From the NCBI GenBank assembly GCA_025345505.1, contig JANVCC010000130.1, forward strand, positions 4,936,897 through 5,000,896: a stretch of 64,000 bases of DNA, given 5' to 3'. Made by a program: the position numbers and the translations under genes. Positions within the stretch are counted from its first letter, which is position 1, and each line of letters starts with the position of its first letter. The notes beneath the pieces were generated by a model. That model searched no databases and was not told the DNA's origin. It saw only the letters and a list, made by a program, of their open reading frames with translations. This DNA comes from Todiramphus chloris collaris. Taxonomy: Eukaryota; Chordata; Aves; Coraciiformes; Alcedinidae. This document shows positions 22,952 to 36,102 of this stretch, in pieces.

Positions 22952-22969
22952 GGGAGGGCGGGAGGGGGG
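22952..22969 (+). other. G-quadruplex motif
   Basis: GGGAGGGCGGGAGGGGGG: four G-runs with single-base loops, so a strong parallel quadruplex candidate. It is isolated, and no gene or promoter is seen near it. Confidence 0.7.
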
Positions 22970-25900
22970 CACATGTGACATTTCAAATATAAATCTGCCA
23001 GGATTTCCTGTAGGTTAGTCTTTTTATGAAATCTTCCCTCATCTCTCTCATATGAGGCCTGATTCAGTAAATTACTCCTATAAATAAATTTCACATGTTC
23101 AAAGGTAGTCATGGTCATTCCTTGCTGACTCAGGGGTATGGCTTTATATCTGACAGTGAAACGCTATCCAGGAAAATCCCCAAAGGTCAGTTTTCAGTAT
23201 TATTTTTTGACATGAACTCAGAGAGGCTGGCAAAAACTCTTCAGTAGTGGTTTTCTAGAAAAAAAAACCCAAACAACTAAGGAATATTATATATCCGTCT
23301 TTCAGCAAATCTGAAGCTTTGGTGCAAACCACAGCTTGCCTGGCTATGTCCTGTTTTCTTCTATTTTGAGTATTTATTTCTGTGGATAAATGGCTTACAG
23401 TAGTCCATCATACAAATGGTTATTAACAAATCAAAGCTGAGATTTCCAAAAACATTCAGCATAAGCCTAGCTCTGCTCTTGCTCAAGTTAATGGCGAAAC
23501 CCCTGGTGATTTTTCTTTTTTCTTTTTCTGCAGATATCCCCTCCAAAGACAATCCTCTGCCTTTGCCCCAGAAGAAAATTTTCCCATTTCTGGTAGGATC
23601 GTTATAGGAGTTATTACATATGGAATGAACACTTTGGCAAGATTATAATGGCAGCCCTGATGTTCTTTTATGTAATTATGAATTCAGAAGAAATTCAATC
23701 AGCGAGCTCAGTGATGGAGAGAAAAGCTGAAGAGATTGTTCCAGTACATCCAGAGTCCCTGCAATTTTTTCATTTTGTAGCCCATAAAATCTTCCCTGCT
23801 GTAGTGAACAGGTCATCCTTACCTACATCTACAGTGACTGGGTTTATATGCAGATTTTTCCTTCCTGAATGGCATAGGTAATCTCCTTAGGCTATGGTTC
23901 AAACTTCTTAAAAAACCCAACAAAAATAATAAAGCTGACCTTTAACCTGCTTGATTTCTTTTTAAGTGCCAAAGTAAAGTAAACAGTCTTTGAAGGAAAG
24001 AAAAGAGGCAAAGCCAGAGCTTATGGAGCAAATGGATATTGCAGGGAGTCTCTCCTCAGCTCTTTCCATCCTGACTTTCCTTCCACAGGCCACGTGGCAC
24101 ATCCCAGCACAGGTGGGTGCCTGGAACATCAGCAGCAGCCTCCACCACAGACCTTCTTGATTCAAAAGCATCAGCATGCCCAAGAAACCTCCTGGATTCT
24201 TGCTGCAATATCTCTTCAGAATATCCTCTGCTCCACACACACCTTGACCTGAATGACTCTGGGGGGTGTTTTGCACCTCACTTCCTCCATTTTTTTTGTT
24301 ATTTTTAGTCTTGGAGCTTGCCTGCTGCTGCTCATTGTTGATCAAGGGCTAAGGCTTCAGGACCATCTGTTTTCCTTCATTTTTCCAAGCTAATGTGATT
24401 TGTGGGTTTTCACAGGCAACAGCAGAAACCAATTCTTAACTGGACATCACATCCCATGGTTCATTCTCACTGGCTCCCCTAAACAGAACTAATTTACACT
24501 CTCTATTGGGGCCGGCAATTTACTTTAAAAGTAGACAGTCAAGTATAGGAAGGAAGATTGTGAAAGGGGGTAGGGGGTGGGGTGTAAGTGCAGGGAGCAG
24601 TTGGTTTCTGTGCAGGGAATCCCCATTAGGCTGAACGAAGGCTACCTTATTTGCTGACCTGCAGAGCAAGGATGGAAAGTCACACTGGGACACCTTAGAC
24701 CTTATTACAATAACCTGCCAAGCCAGTGACCTCTGCTCTGCCAGCTAAAGCAGATGGGAAGGCCAGCTTGCCTGCATCCAGATACCTTTCCTTCATTCAA
24801 GCATCTGCTCCTGGCTGCTCATCCAGCTTTCTTCCTATTCATAAAAATGAGTAATGTTATAATATTATTTTTATTAAGAAAATATGAACTAAGAAATAAA
24901 ACTGTAGGCTGCATCTTCTGTGCAGCCTCCCATGTTTTTTGATCTTTGCCGTCTGCGTGGAGCACACTGCAGGTTGCAAACTCCTTGTGGAGTTACAGAA
25001 GCACGTACACAGCTATGCAATTTCTATGCACATTTCTACCACAGCCCTTAGCTGAGCACAGCTCTGACTAATGTCATTATTACCTATGCCAGATGTCACA
25101 CGGTGGCTTTTGTTCCACTTTCACGATGACCATGGATGAGGAGTGGTATTGGGCAGAAGTACCATCGTCAGGAAAAGAAATGAAAATCAGCTAGGATTTT
25201 CCTTCTGTCAGTGCGTGAAACCTGCTGTTCAGGACATTTTGAGCCATTGTAATAACAAAAGCAGCTCCCTCTCTTTTAATTTTCATTTGCTTGGACTTGG
25301 AACTTCGTCTCAACTTTTCCACACTTGTATTCCGTATGAACTTATTCTGAGCTAAACCAAACAAACCTGAGACCTGTGTAGCATGATTACTGCCTAAGTG
25401 ATTTTGGGTACAGACACATTCTCATAGGAAAAGTTGTGAAAACAGTGTAAGACTCTGGAAAAAAATGAGGCTTTTTTTTCATCTTCCCTTCAAATTGTAA
25501 TTAAGGCATTTTGTCTAAATTCCAAAATTTCAAAAACATCAAGTAGCCACACTGGTCACTCCATCTGCAGCTGTATTTAGAGAGGACTTGGGAATTTGTA
25601 AATAAGAGGCCTAAAGGACAAAGACTTCTACGCTCAGGAAGGATATTAACAGTGAAGGAGGACTATACTTGAGCATGTTTCTACTCCTGCTTCAGGGGAT
25701 TTTCTTGCAGCAGGGATTTTCCTGCTTCATTTGCTGCTCTCCCTGAAGGCATTTTGACTAGTCCAATTCCTCTTTACACTTTTTGTCATAGCTATGGTAT
25801 TTGAGGGAGCCAAAATGAAAATCTATGAATCTGTACGCACACAACGAAGGAAGGGGCTTATGCTTAAGGGCAAACAAAGGATTAGCTTCTAGTCTGTCCC

Positions 25901-27034
25901 TTTTGCTAAACAGAAGTTATAGAGATTTGCCAGACGTGACTTGCATCTGTTTAAATTACAGCTTATCACTTAGAAAATAACCAACGTTGGTACAAGCATT
26001 CCAGTGAAGAAGAATCAATTGCATTCCTCAGGAAATTGCTTCAGTCATTTATTACTAATACATGAAACTGAGAGTTTCAGAGTCATCTTGAGAACTGAGC
26101 AGCCCGAGTCCTGAAGGCAGTTCATCTTTAATATCTCCATATGGATGAATTTCTTTAGCATTTCAATAGTGTCCCTCTGGAACATGCCTGAAATGGAAAG
26201 TGTTATTAAGTCCCTGAAGTCTTTTGATCACAAGGAGAAATTTTAAAACGTTTAGAGAACATGAAAACTCAATGCGTGTCCATTGAGTGCACTTAACCCC
26301 CTGCCCCTCTCTCCCCAAAGATCTGGCTATATACTAAGTTATGACCAAATGAGTAAATAGATATTGCCTGTGGCCAGAATCAATAGGTGTGCAAACCATT
26401 TCTCTGGTTAAGCTTCCACCTACTCCTGTGGGATGCATACGCTGGGAAACGCTTCCCTCTCCTTTACATAGATCTGAAAAATGGAGTTTTGGCATCCTGT
26501 AGCCAACGCTCAGAGAGTTAGTACTGGGACACTGGAGCGCTTGCTTCACTCGTGCCAAACAAAGAAACAGTCCCAGATAATATTTTCTGAATTGTGTTTG
26601 AGAAAAAAAAAAAAAAGTCTTCATTTTACCCATCAGTTAACAAATTTCCATGACAGGTAAATTAATCTTACAGTAGGCTTCTATTGTTGCCAGTCTGGCC
26701 ATACAATGTGCACAAAATTCCTAATTAATCTCTTACAGCAGTTAGCTTTGAAAGCACTGCACAGGGTTTGAATTCTGGAAATATTAATTGATATAGATAT
26801 TCAAAGGAAACCCTAAATTATTTGACAAAGAAGCTAAGTTTGTATTACAAATAGAAAAAATTTAGCCTAGAATAGAAACCACCCCCGCTCTACTGTCTGA
26901 TTTTCTGATGCCTCTGCCTACTGGTATCAGTGATGGCGTGTGAAAAACAACCACAAAATATGTAGCTTCATCATACCAAAAAGACATGTAAGTAGGAGAA
27001 AGGGACTGGATTTCAAGAAAGCAAGCTGGATTTA

Positions 27035-27335
27035 TGGAGGAAGATTAAAAAAGCTAATTATGTTTAACTTGGCTGATAGACAGCTTAAAAAGGGGATATG
27101 ATAACTGCCTACAAATATTTGAAAGATGCAAAATACACCAAGGAAAGAGGGAAATAGTTTGAGACAAAGTCTGGTAAAGCAAAATTTAGTCTGGGCAGAA
27201 TGCTAACAATGAGACCTGTCAGACGGCAGAAAAGGTTCCCGAGGGAATTAGTCAACACCTCATTAAAAATACCTTGGACAACATGCACCGAGAGGGACTG
27301 CGGGGAATAATCCTTTGGTGAGAAAGTCAAGGACC
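27035..27335 (+). mobile_element. Ancient CR1 retroposon fragment
   Basis: The order of segments matches the 3' part of old CR1 copies: an AAAAAGGGGATATGATAACTG stretch, ACAAATATTTGAAAG, a region ending in GGCAGAAAAGGTTCCCGAGGG, and then the part equal to ATTAAAAATACCTTGGACAA. It is strongly diverged and plus-strand. No coding capacity is left. Confidence 0.5.
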
Positions 27336-30119
27336 AGGGAGCTTCAGAGGCTACATTCTGCTCTAGTATCAGTGCTGTTGTCAATAGGATATGATTTTAA
27401 AGGTTTTCTCAACAATGTTTTTGAGGCAGGAGATGTTTATTCACACCCTGATGAATAGTAGGGGGAGGAGAGCTCTTTTTCAGGGAAATTACTCTTTTTA
27501 TGGAAAATCTGAAACATCAAGGGAAAGTCACCGTATTTGGAACTGGAACTGTGCAACACACCAAAATGGTGTCACGTCAACATTCCCTTTCCCCATGAAG
27601 GTTTCAGTGTGAGTGACAGCCACACTGGTCGCAGTGCCAGGGAATTGGAGATAATCTGAGTTTTGGATCATGTGTGTAGCTTCTGTTCATGAGCTCTGTG
27701 GTAGGCTTGCACTTGAGCAGCTATCCTATGTCAAAAGCCAACCTACCTTGCATATGTGTGGTTTTTGACCTAAATCAGCTAATTTGATTTTGTCAACCCA
27801 GCTCCAGAGCACATTATTTTTTTTGCAGTCTAGACTTACCTTCACTATTAGGAGGTGCAATTTCTATGCCAGAAATACCAGCCTATATTTTTTCCTAGGA
27901 CTGGCTCCCCTGCATGATCTACCACAAATGACACTTGAAAAGTGCAGTACTTGCTGGAGTAGAGCAACTGTGAATCTACTTAATGTTGGTCTTACGAAAG
28001 TCAGTGGAAACAGCTGATCCCTTAAAATGCGAAGGGAACCAGTGTTTCACCAGACATTTATGCCGATGTAACTCCTCTGCCTCCTATTAGGATAAACTGA
28101 AGATAGGCAGCAGTGAGTCAGACCTAATATGTTTAGTCCTTGAATGCTAAATTTATGAGGCACCCAGTGACATTTCCCTTACGTATAATGGTAGCACTCC
28201 CAGCAGGATGATCTAATAATTCATGAGGAGTTATGGTACAATGATGGAGTTTATGTAATGCTTAATATTCACAACAAGCTCCAGCACTGATTTTCATCTG
28301 GCTACTGCATACATTGTGGAATCGATTTCTGTGGAACAGCAGCAGCATCAGAAGAGATCAACCATGTCCCGTGTAGAGTGACACAGCAATACAAGGTTGC
28401 ACTGTTTTTCTGACAGGCAGAGGAAGCAGAGTTGATTCACACACGGTTCCTCTCACCAAGACACTTAGGAATGTATCAAAGGAAACCGGGCTTTCTCTGC
28501 AGGCTTCCTCTGAGCAATGGACTTACTGTAAGTCAGAGACTAAAAGAATAGCACTTTTTTTAAAGGGTGCCCTTGACAAAAAGAGCAGGAAAACCTGTGG
28601 AAATTTGGATCCAGCAGAATAGATATGCAAGAAGTGCACGCCAAGGTGTTAGTTTTGCAGTAAGTACTCAGAGTCATGCATATTTCTGCTTCTAATAGTG
28701 TATTCCCTGCAGAAGAGAGACTCAGGCCAAAAAAGTTCTCTGCCTCCAGGAGATACACTGTCCTTTAAAAAGAACCAAGAATGGAAAAAAAGGGAGGAAA
28801 GAGGATGTTCTTCCAAGTTGGTTACTCAAATTCTAAGGAAAAAGTTTTGAATCAGTGAATGAGCTTTTCATAACCAAAATCCCCTCCTAGGGTCCCTGCA
28901 GTTTGGAGCTGGAACTTGCTTGGTTCATGTTGCCTTCAAGCCATTTTAACAGAAAATATTTCCTTAGCAGGAAGGGCAAATTGTCCTGCTAGTGGAATTT
29001 AGTCACAAGGTTCTAGGGAAATAATATTCACAGCTTCTGTGTCAGTGCCACAAAGAAGCAGCAGTTTTGGGAGGATGACTGGTTTGTATCCTGTCCAGCC
29101 TTCAACCAATACTGGCGAGCTCATTTTGCTGATTTTCCCCTGGAGAGATCACTGCTTTATCCCCTGAATGATTTCTTGAGCTACTTGCTTAGAAGAAGTA
29201 TTTACATGGCATCTGTTTGTGTGATTGATTGTTCCTATGACTTGTTGCCCGGCAGCCAGTTAAATATTACATTTAAAAAAAAAATAGCATAAAAAATTCC
29301 TTCATGGTAAGTTAAAGTTACATCAAGGAGGTTCTTACATTTAACAGTCCTCCTGCAACCACATGTGACAACGTGGTGAGCAACAGGACCCATCCAACTT
29401 GTTTTCCTTGGGCTGTCAGAGAAATAAATGACCGTATACTTTTCCTAAAGAAGCTTATAACATCATTTCAGATGTCACAGGGCAACAGCTAAAGCTCATG
29501 TATTCTCCAAATGAAAACACACCACCTGTGTTTGAGTGCTATCGACACAGATCCTGGTTCCTGGCTAAGAGGAGGAGCAAGCACACCACATCTCCCACAG
29601 CTGTGGAAACAGCTGGCAGAGTGTGACAGCCTTGTGTAGCTTCTCTTCTCAGCTGCCCCCCGTTTGCATCATGATCTCCCCAGCCCTGCACCTTGCATGC
29701 TGCTTTGCTCAATGAAACGACCTTCAGCATGACACTTGTAGACAGGTCTCTCTGTGTGCCTCAACCGGGGTTGCTCCGTGGCAGGGACATGAGCCCTGGG
29801 CCTATTATGTGGTGGTAAGTGTCCACCATGAACTCCCCTGAGCAAGAATCCAAATTGTGGCTGCATCCTGGGCTGCACCATAGGGAAATAGAGCTGTCCA
29901 AGAGTGAGAGAGAGGAGAGAGTGAGGTTAGTCATAGAAAGAAGCTCAAGAAATTGAGGGTCTAGTTGTGACCCTGTATCATTTTTTTGGACTTTTGGAGT
30001 AACTCTGTCCGTGATACAGGACATTACTGGATACCCCTAGGCTTCTCCCCCAGGAAGGTTCAGAGGGTTTGGTCTCATCATCGGTAGTGGCTGTGGGGCT
30101 TGGGGGCTGGGCATACCTC
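27336..30119. other. Intergenic region
   Basis: Unique sequence without a supported gene. The stretch 28130-28340 is motif-rich and free of repeats; it might be a conserved element, but only comparison could show that. Confidence 0.6.
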
Positions 30120-30665
30120 CACAAGCCTGGCAGATAGTGCTAATTATCAGTCACACTGCAGATGTTTTACACAGCTCCCGTGCCTATGAGCTGACACTGG
30201 CGTGTGCAGGCTGCTGAGGAACAATGCTATTATCGGGTAACATGTCTGGTTACTTTATAGACCCAGTTAACAAGAAAGGGAGTGAGAGGGGGGAATTCCT
30301 ACATTGTGCAAAGGACTCTTTTCTGCCCCCTCCCCGCTGTTTGGACCTTTGCCACTCTTTAAATTTAAGCAGATTTGCTATCCCAACATCTGCAGTTTGA
30401 TTATTTGACTATTGCCTGGCTCTAGGTCAAACCACAGCAGAACACACTAGCCTGTGATTTACAGCCTGGGCTGTGATTATAATAGTTTTATTTTAGTTGG
30501 ACCCCTATTTACAAGCTCATTTGTATTAGTGTACAGTGTTATAATAACAATGGTAGAATTATTAGGTCTCGCAGAAACAATCACACATAGTAAATGGCTG
30601 CAGCTCACAGGGCGCTGCTTAAGTGCTCCAGCAGCCCAGAGATGTCTGTAACGCAGGGGTTTCCA
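30120..30665. promoter_or_regulatory. Candidate conserved non-coding element
   Basis: This stretch is unique, non-coding and rich in developmental factor sites: GCTAATTATC (homeobox) near 30139, AACAATGG (SOX) at 30546-30553, TTAAGTG (NKX2-like) at 30619-30625, and several TTTATT and ATTATAA motifs. It contains no transposon traces. It resembles enhancer-type elements found in gene deserts beside developmental genes. This is pattern recognition, not proof. Confidence 0.35.
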
Positions 30666-31190
30666 TTTTAATAGCGAGGCGGTGGGGGGAGCAAGAAGAG
30701 GGCCGGGGAGGGGGAAGGAGCCGAGGAGAAATGTGGTTATTATTCATTCTTTTCTAAGTAAATAGAAAGGACGTGTGCTTCCTGGATTAGCAACTGAAAA
30801 CAAATGCTGAGAGGGGAGAGCGCTGGTGTTCCCCTCAGCAGGGTTAAATAAGGTACTCCGCCGCGGCGCTGATGGCCGCCGGCTGCCGGGAGCCACACCA
30901 CAGGCCGTGTGGAACACCATGGCTGGTGGGCTGTGGGGCACCCACCGCCACCCAGGGGCATGGATGGCCTCGGGAGTTTCAGCTCCTCCTGAGAAGCCCA
31001 CAGCTGCCAGTGGTGGGGCCTGGGGAGCAAGAGCTCATCCCCGCAGGGCTCTTCTGGCAGCTGGCTGTGGGGAGGATGAGGCGAGGCTGGGGGTGCTCCG
31101 GAGGGGTGCGCTTCGAAGGCCTCCCTGCGGGCGCTGCCTTGGGTTGGCCTGAGCTGTCCCCAGGGTGCCCCGTCACCACGCAGGTCTGAG
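30665..31190. promoter_or_regulatory. GC-rich, CpG-bearing block (possible small CpG island)
   Basis: After 15 kb of CpG-poor sequence this block has about two dozen CpGs, with a dense patch at about 30858-30895 (CCGCCGCGGCGC and GCCGCCGGCTGCCGGG). A TATA-like TTAAATAAGG at 30844 lies a few bases before the CpG patch. G-runs at 30684-30718 add G-quadruplex potential. Overlapping open frames on both strands reflect GC content. It might be the promoter of an unannotated non-coding RNA; no transcript evidence exists here. Confidence 0.35.
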
Positions 31191-34100
31191 CTGCTGCTCT
31201 ACAGGCATCGTGGGGCTTTGTCTTTTGACTTCTGTCTCACGGAAACCTTCCCTTTATTGATACCAGAAAGAGCACTCGGGGCTTTACCCAGCACATCATG
31301 GATGCTCAGCAGCTGGAACCCAGAAGAAGGCTGTGGCCACATATGGCCAGAACAGACCACCACCGGCCTCACGTGTTTCATCTGCGCTGGCAGCTCCCAC
31401 TGGAGACTTGTGGGTGTCCAGCATTTCTGAAAGTTAGGTTCTTTTAAGTGGCTCATGGCCTCAGGGAGCCAGCAGCAGAGCTGGGATGTATACAATGAAG
31501 GAGAACCTGGGCTTCAGCCCCTGAATCTCTCTCACTGTCCCTGAAAGGTGCAGAGAAAGCACAGCTTGTGTCCTCTGTAGAAACACTGCCTGAACGCGTC
31601 TGTCTTCTGCTCCGCCACTGCCCGAAACACGAGCATTAAAAAATGCTGATTCTCTAGTCTCAGAGAGGAAAAAACCATCTAACAGATCTGAATTTACTGC
31701 CCAGACATACAGAAATAGCAGCCCAGACTGCTCTCATACTCAAGCGGTTGAATTTAGGCTGCGTTTTTGCTCTGGTTTCATAGACCAAAGCACATGGGGC
31801 TGGAGCTGCTACTCAGGTTACCAGGAGGAACTCAAACCACCTGTGGCAGGTGAGGCTACCCCTGGAGGTGGCCAAGGGGAGAGTTTAGATTCTGTGAGTC
31901 TCAACTCCAGGCACGGGTGCGCTGCTTTGAGCCTAAGGAGAGGAGCTTTTTGACTTTGGTTGGTTGTTTGGTTTTGTGTGGGGTTTTTTGTTTGTTTTGG
32001 TTTGGGTTTTTTGTGTTTTTTTTTTTTTAAAGCTGACTACTAGAGAAGTAACATTTTATGAGTGGAAAAAATGGAAAAAAACCCCAAATATATGCAAAAT
32101 ATGGTTTTCTAGAAATTCTCCTCACCCCCTCCCATGATTTTAATGATAATGGTGTTTTCCATACTCTATGGATGCAGAAAACTCTATTTGTTTCTGCTCT
32201 AGGCCCTGTTTTTACTGCTGTGTATCAAATATACAGAGGATATGCATACAAGGGAAGTCAGACTATATATAAATAGAAATATAAAACCCCCATATACACA
32301 TCAAATAAAGAATATGAACAAGGGAGTGAAGCTAAACATATTTCAGTTCTATATTGTCAAGATGCCTCTGAACTTTCGTTAAGTCCCCTGGAACTGTGGC
32401 CACAATATTGCAGGCGCGTTTGTTCGTGAACATAACTTGGCTAACTTATGCTATATATTAGTGTCGTAGACAAGATCACTACCTGTTTCAGAGACTCCAT
32501 AATCAATAAGAAAAATCATAGAATGTTACCAAGAGGTACTACAATTCTTTGTGAAGAATGTAAGAAAAGAAAACAGTCCTAACCCAACTTGAAGGGCTTA
32601 AGACCCTTTCCTGACAGGACTCCCTCAGCCACCACTTGAGGCTGCACATGAAGAACTGATTAGCAGAGTCATCCTCTCTCCTTTGACTGTGGAAGAAGTG
32701 TAAGGCAACAAAACACTTCCTACGGAGGTTTCAGATAAAATACTAAAGATGCCTGAGATTAAATCAAGTTTAAGATAGTCTAGGGAAGATGACAGGTATA
32801 CATTTAGGCTGTCCTTGATGACTCTCCTGTGCTTAGCTACACTTTCTCTTACAGATGTTGTTTGGTATTTCCGAACAGCTCTGTTAAAGGGCAAAGCCCT
32901 TCAAAGCTAAAAGAAAAAGTAGTATTTCTCTTCCTCTGTCTAAACTCTGTCTGTATACCTCTTTCTGTATAAAAGCTGATGGTTTCCTGGGTGTTTTGGT
33001 CTTTTCTGAAAGAACCTTCTGACAAGAACTCTATTAGAGCAAGAGTTTTTCAGGCTTTCTGCGGTCCTTTTGTACTAATTGATTCCCCAGTGCATTAGCA
33101 TCACCAAAGCTAGATTAATCTTTTTATTTTAACACTGAGATCAATGTCTCTGTCAACATAGTTTATTGAACCTTGTACAGTTTTACCAATTGCCTTTACC
33201 TCCCTTAGGATGGCTTTTCTCAGTATGCCCTGAGAAAGGTTCCCTCTTTAAAACCCTCTCTGGCCAAGCTGCAGGGTGGAATTTCTCTCCTGTGGGACAT
33301 GATCTAGTGCCAAAATCCATCCCACTTTATCACAGCTGCCAGATTTCCCAACAACTGGCATGTCATCCTGCAGCTTTAGAATTCAAGCTGTGTATTTTTG
33401 TCAGGGAAAAATTAGGATGGACTCATCTGCTAGAGGGAAAGACTAGAGGGAGATACTTTCACACGTAGACTGTGCAGCCTGGGCTCTTCTCACAGACCTA
33501 ACACAAGAGTTCTGCAGTACAAAACTTGTTTCCTGAGGGAGCCAAACTTCTTCCTTGTATTTGTCAGGTGCCATTGTATTAATCCCTTCAAAACTTGGCA
33601 ATAACAGCCTTTCTCTGTTTCCATTTCTTTTATTATCTGTTTTACTCAGACCAATTGAAATTTTATGACTTCTTTTTTTCCAGAAGAAAGCGCTGGGATA
33701 GGGTTGGCATTGAGAACAAAGCCCTGAGTCAGGCTGCACAGCCACCAGCCGGTACTAAGAGAACATGATATATGCTGAGATTCAGAGCAAGCCACCATGT
33801 CTCCACTGTCCTCTGCTGTCTCCAGGTAACCTTTTTCCCATGGACCCAGCCTGTAAAGACATTACACACTAACAAGAGTGCCAAAACTCTTAATAACTGC
33901 TCATTCAAAGTCAGGTTTATTGTGCTGTACCTTGCCTGTTGTCTTTGTCTTACATGAGAAAAATCAGGCTGAGAAGTAATTCCTATATAATTACCCAGCC
34001 TTACAACAGAGACTGCAAAGAGAAGGATTTGGTCTTGCCTGAGCTCATTTATTTCATGACATAATAGTCTGGGAAAAGCAATCTTTCTGCTTGCTTATAT

Positions 34101-36102
34101 GGATGGCACACACAGCAAGGGATTAAGCCCCTCCTTCGGTGCTGAGTTCGCTCCTCCCGAAGGTAGTCGCAAATTGCTGCTGACTACGTGTCAGAAGGAC
34201 ATGATCTCTTTTGGATTAGGGTTGCACTGTTTTCTCTTCTCCTTGCTTATATAAGAATCAGTCCCTGCGTTGGTTGCTTCCACCAACTTCAAGGATGAAG
34301 GCTATTTGCTCCTATGTGACTTGCAAGGTTAGAGCCAGAGATAAGTAACTAGATGCACAGATCTTGCCTAAGAGAGCTGAAACGAAACTTAGCTACTCAT
34401 TTGCTTCTGTCACATGCTGTGAACCTGACTTGTAGCCCTGCCCTGGCTTCAGCATTGTGCTAAATCCTTTGAAGTACAGCACTTTCCAAAAGAGCTGGGA
34501 ACCCCCACATCTGCAGGAAAATCAAACAAACAGATTGGAGAGTTCCCCCACACAGCTCTGTATTTAAAATGAGTAAAAAAAAATAGATCTGACAACCTGG
34601 GTTACTTAGAGAAGCTAGCAACGTGAACCAGAGAAAAATCAGTTTGAATTTATGATATTCTAATCACTTATACTGCCATTAAACAAAACACTTAAGTAGA
34701 TCTTGTGCTTCAATGAAGCTGAAGGGACTTAAGTGTATGCTTAAAATTCTATAAGGGCTTCAAAGTATTGCCAAACAAAGATGCAAGCCCTCAAAGTGCT
34801 TGGGCTGAGTGTATACTTAAGTGTTTTGCTGAATCACATCTATCTATCACAGAGCTTGAAGTGAGCTCAGAGGCTTCAGCCTAGATGAGAGGGATAAAGC
34901 CAAACAGCATAACAGGAAACTCTCAGGATTTTCCAATGTCTAGTGCATAATTAGATTAAATGTGAAATCCCGTTTTGGGATTATGAACAGGCTTGGCTTT
35001 TTTTAGCTCATTAAAAAGAGACAGAGCCTTCCTTCGTGGACATACACAGTATCTATCAAGCAGCTTTTTCTACGCTTGCAATTTCCCAGTATGTGGCATT
35101 CCAGAATTAAAGAAATGACAGTGACACTGCAGTTTAGTCCAAGTAATACAAAATGGCCAGCTCACGAGAGCAAATCCTTCCCCCATTTTCATACAGATAG
35201 TGTTAAATTCATTCTAAATTTTCCCTTGGGCAACTAAATAGGCTGTAAATAGGTTTCAAGTACAGCATATCACTGACAATAATAATTACATCTAAACTGT
35301 GCTAACCTTCAGCAAAAAGTTCTTGATTATATACCATATGGTACATAAGTGCGTTTATTTTAATATACATTTTACATAGTTAAAATATATTTTCCCTACC
35401 TCTGACCAGTGTTAGCCATATTCATTGCCTGAAGAAATGCACAAAGTAAAGCAGATTGAATAGCTTCTTCCCATTGCTTTATGTCTTCATTCCCCTTAAA
35501 ATTTTATCCCATTACTCAGCCCTAGCCCAGTCATGCCCTCCATCACTGCTGAATTTCAAGCAGGTGATGGAAACTGATGGAAAAAACCATAAAGAAGACT
35601 AAAGACATGAAAAGTGTCTGATACCTTCTCAAGGACTTTGTCTGTACCTGGTATGTGATTCCTTTCAACTGTTTGAACGTAAAGTTGGAATTTATTCAGT
35701 CATCTCCACATAGGTTCTGAAAATGTACAGTCTGTTGAGGAAAGTTTCATTGCTTTTAACAGACACTGCACCTCTGAGGAGAGCTAGACTACCTCTTGTT
35801 CTTATGTTTGATGCATCCCATTTGCTGATGTTCTGCAACCTCCCCACTCCCGGGACAGGGCCCCTGGGACAGGAATGGCTGTCAACCCTCATTATCTGGG
35901 TTTAGGTATTCCCAAATATGGGTGACCTGCCAGGAGCTAAGGTTGGATTACCCAGGCCAACTCCCTACAGAGACATTGATCTCTGTGCCATGCTCCTCCA
36001 GTAGCAGCTTTTCCAGGGTATCCCAGCAGTGTGCTGTTATCTTCCTCCCTCCCATGAGCATAATTCTGCTGGTAGCATTGTCCCAGGTCTGGGTTCTTTA
36101 CG
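31191..36102. other. Intergenic region
   Basis: No supported gene. A T/G-rich low-complexity run lies at 31957-32030. A MITE-like element is at 34684-34828. The remaining sequence is unique. Confidence 0.6.
34684..34828. mobile_element. MITE-like element with perfect 15-bp terminal inverted repeats
   Basis: CAAAACACTTAAGTA at 34684-34698 and its exact inverted copy TACTTAAGTGTTTTG at 34814-34828 bound a 145-bp unit. A further GACTTAAGTGTATGCTTAAA lies inside. I recall a common old sauropsid repeat with repeated CTTAAGTG-type motifs ending in TGCTTTGCTGAATC, and the right flank here reads TTTTGCTGAATCAC. It has no coding capacity. Confidence 0.55.

Larger units (their letters stand above)
16019..27034. 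other. Intergenic region downstream of NUAK1, first part
   Basis: About 11 kb of mostly unique sequence with no supported gene. The longest open frame, 19016-19585 (plus strand, 189 codons), has no recognisable domain and overlaps open frames on the other strand, so it is probably chance. Notable items are two G-quadruplex motifs (17376, 22952) and an AT-rich perfect palindrome (19934). Confidence 0.7.

Noticed and set aside
24566..24585. G-rich run near 24570 as a G-quadruplex
   Set aside because: Only three separate G-runs are present; a fourth is missing.
32512..32528. AAATCATAGAATG resembling a CR1 tail
   Set aside because: Only a dozen bases match and nothing CR1-like follows.
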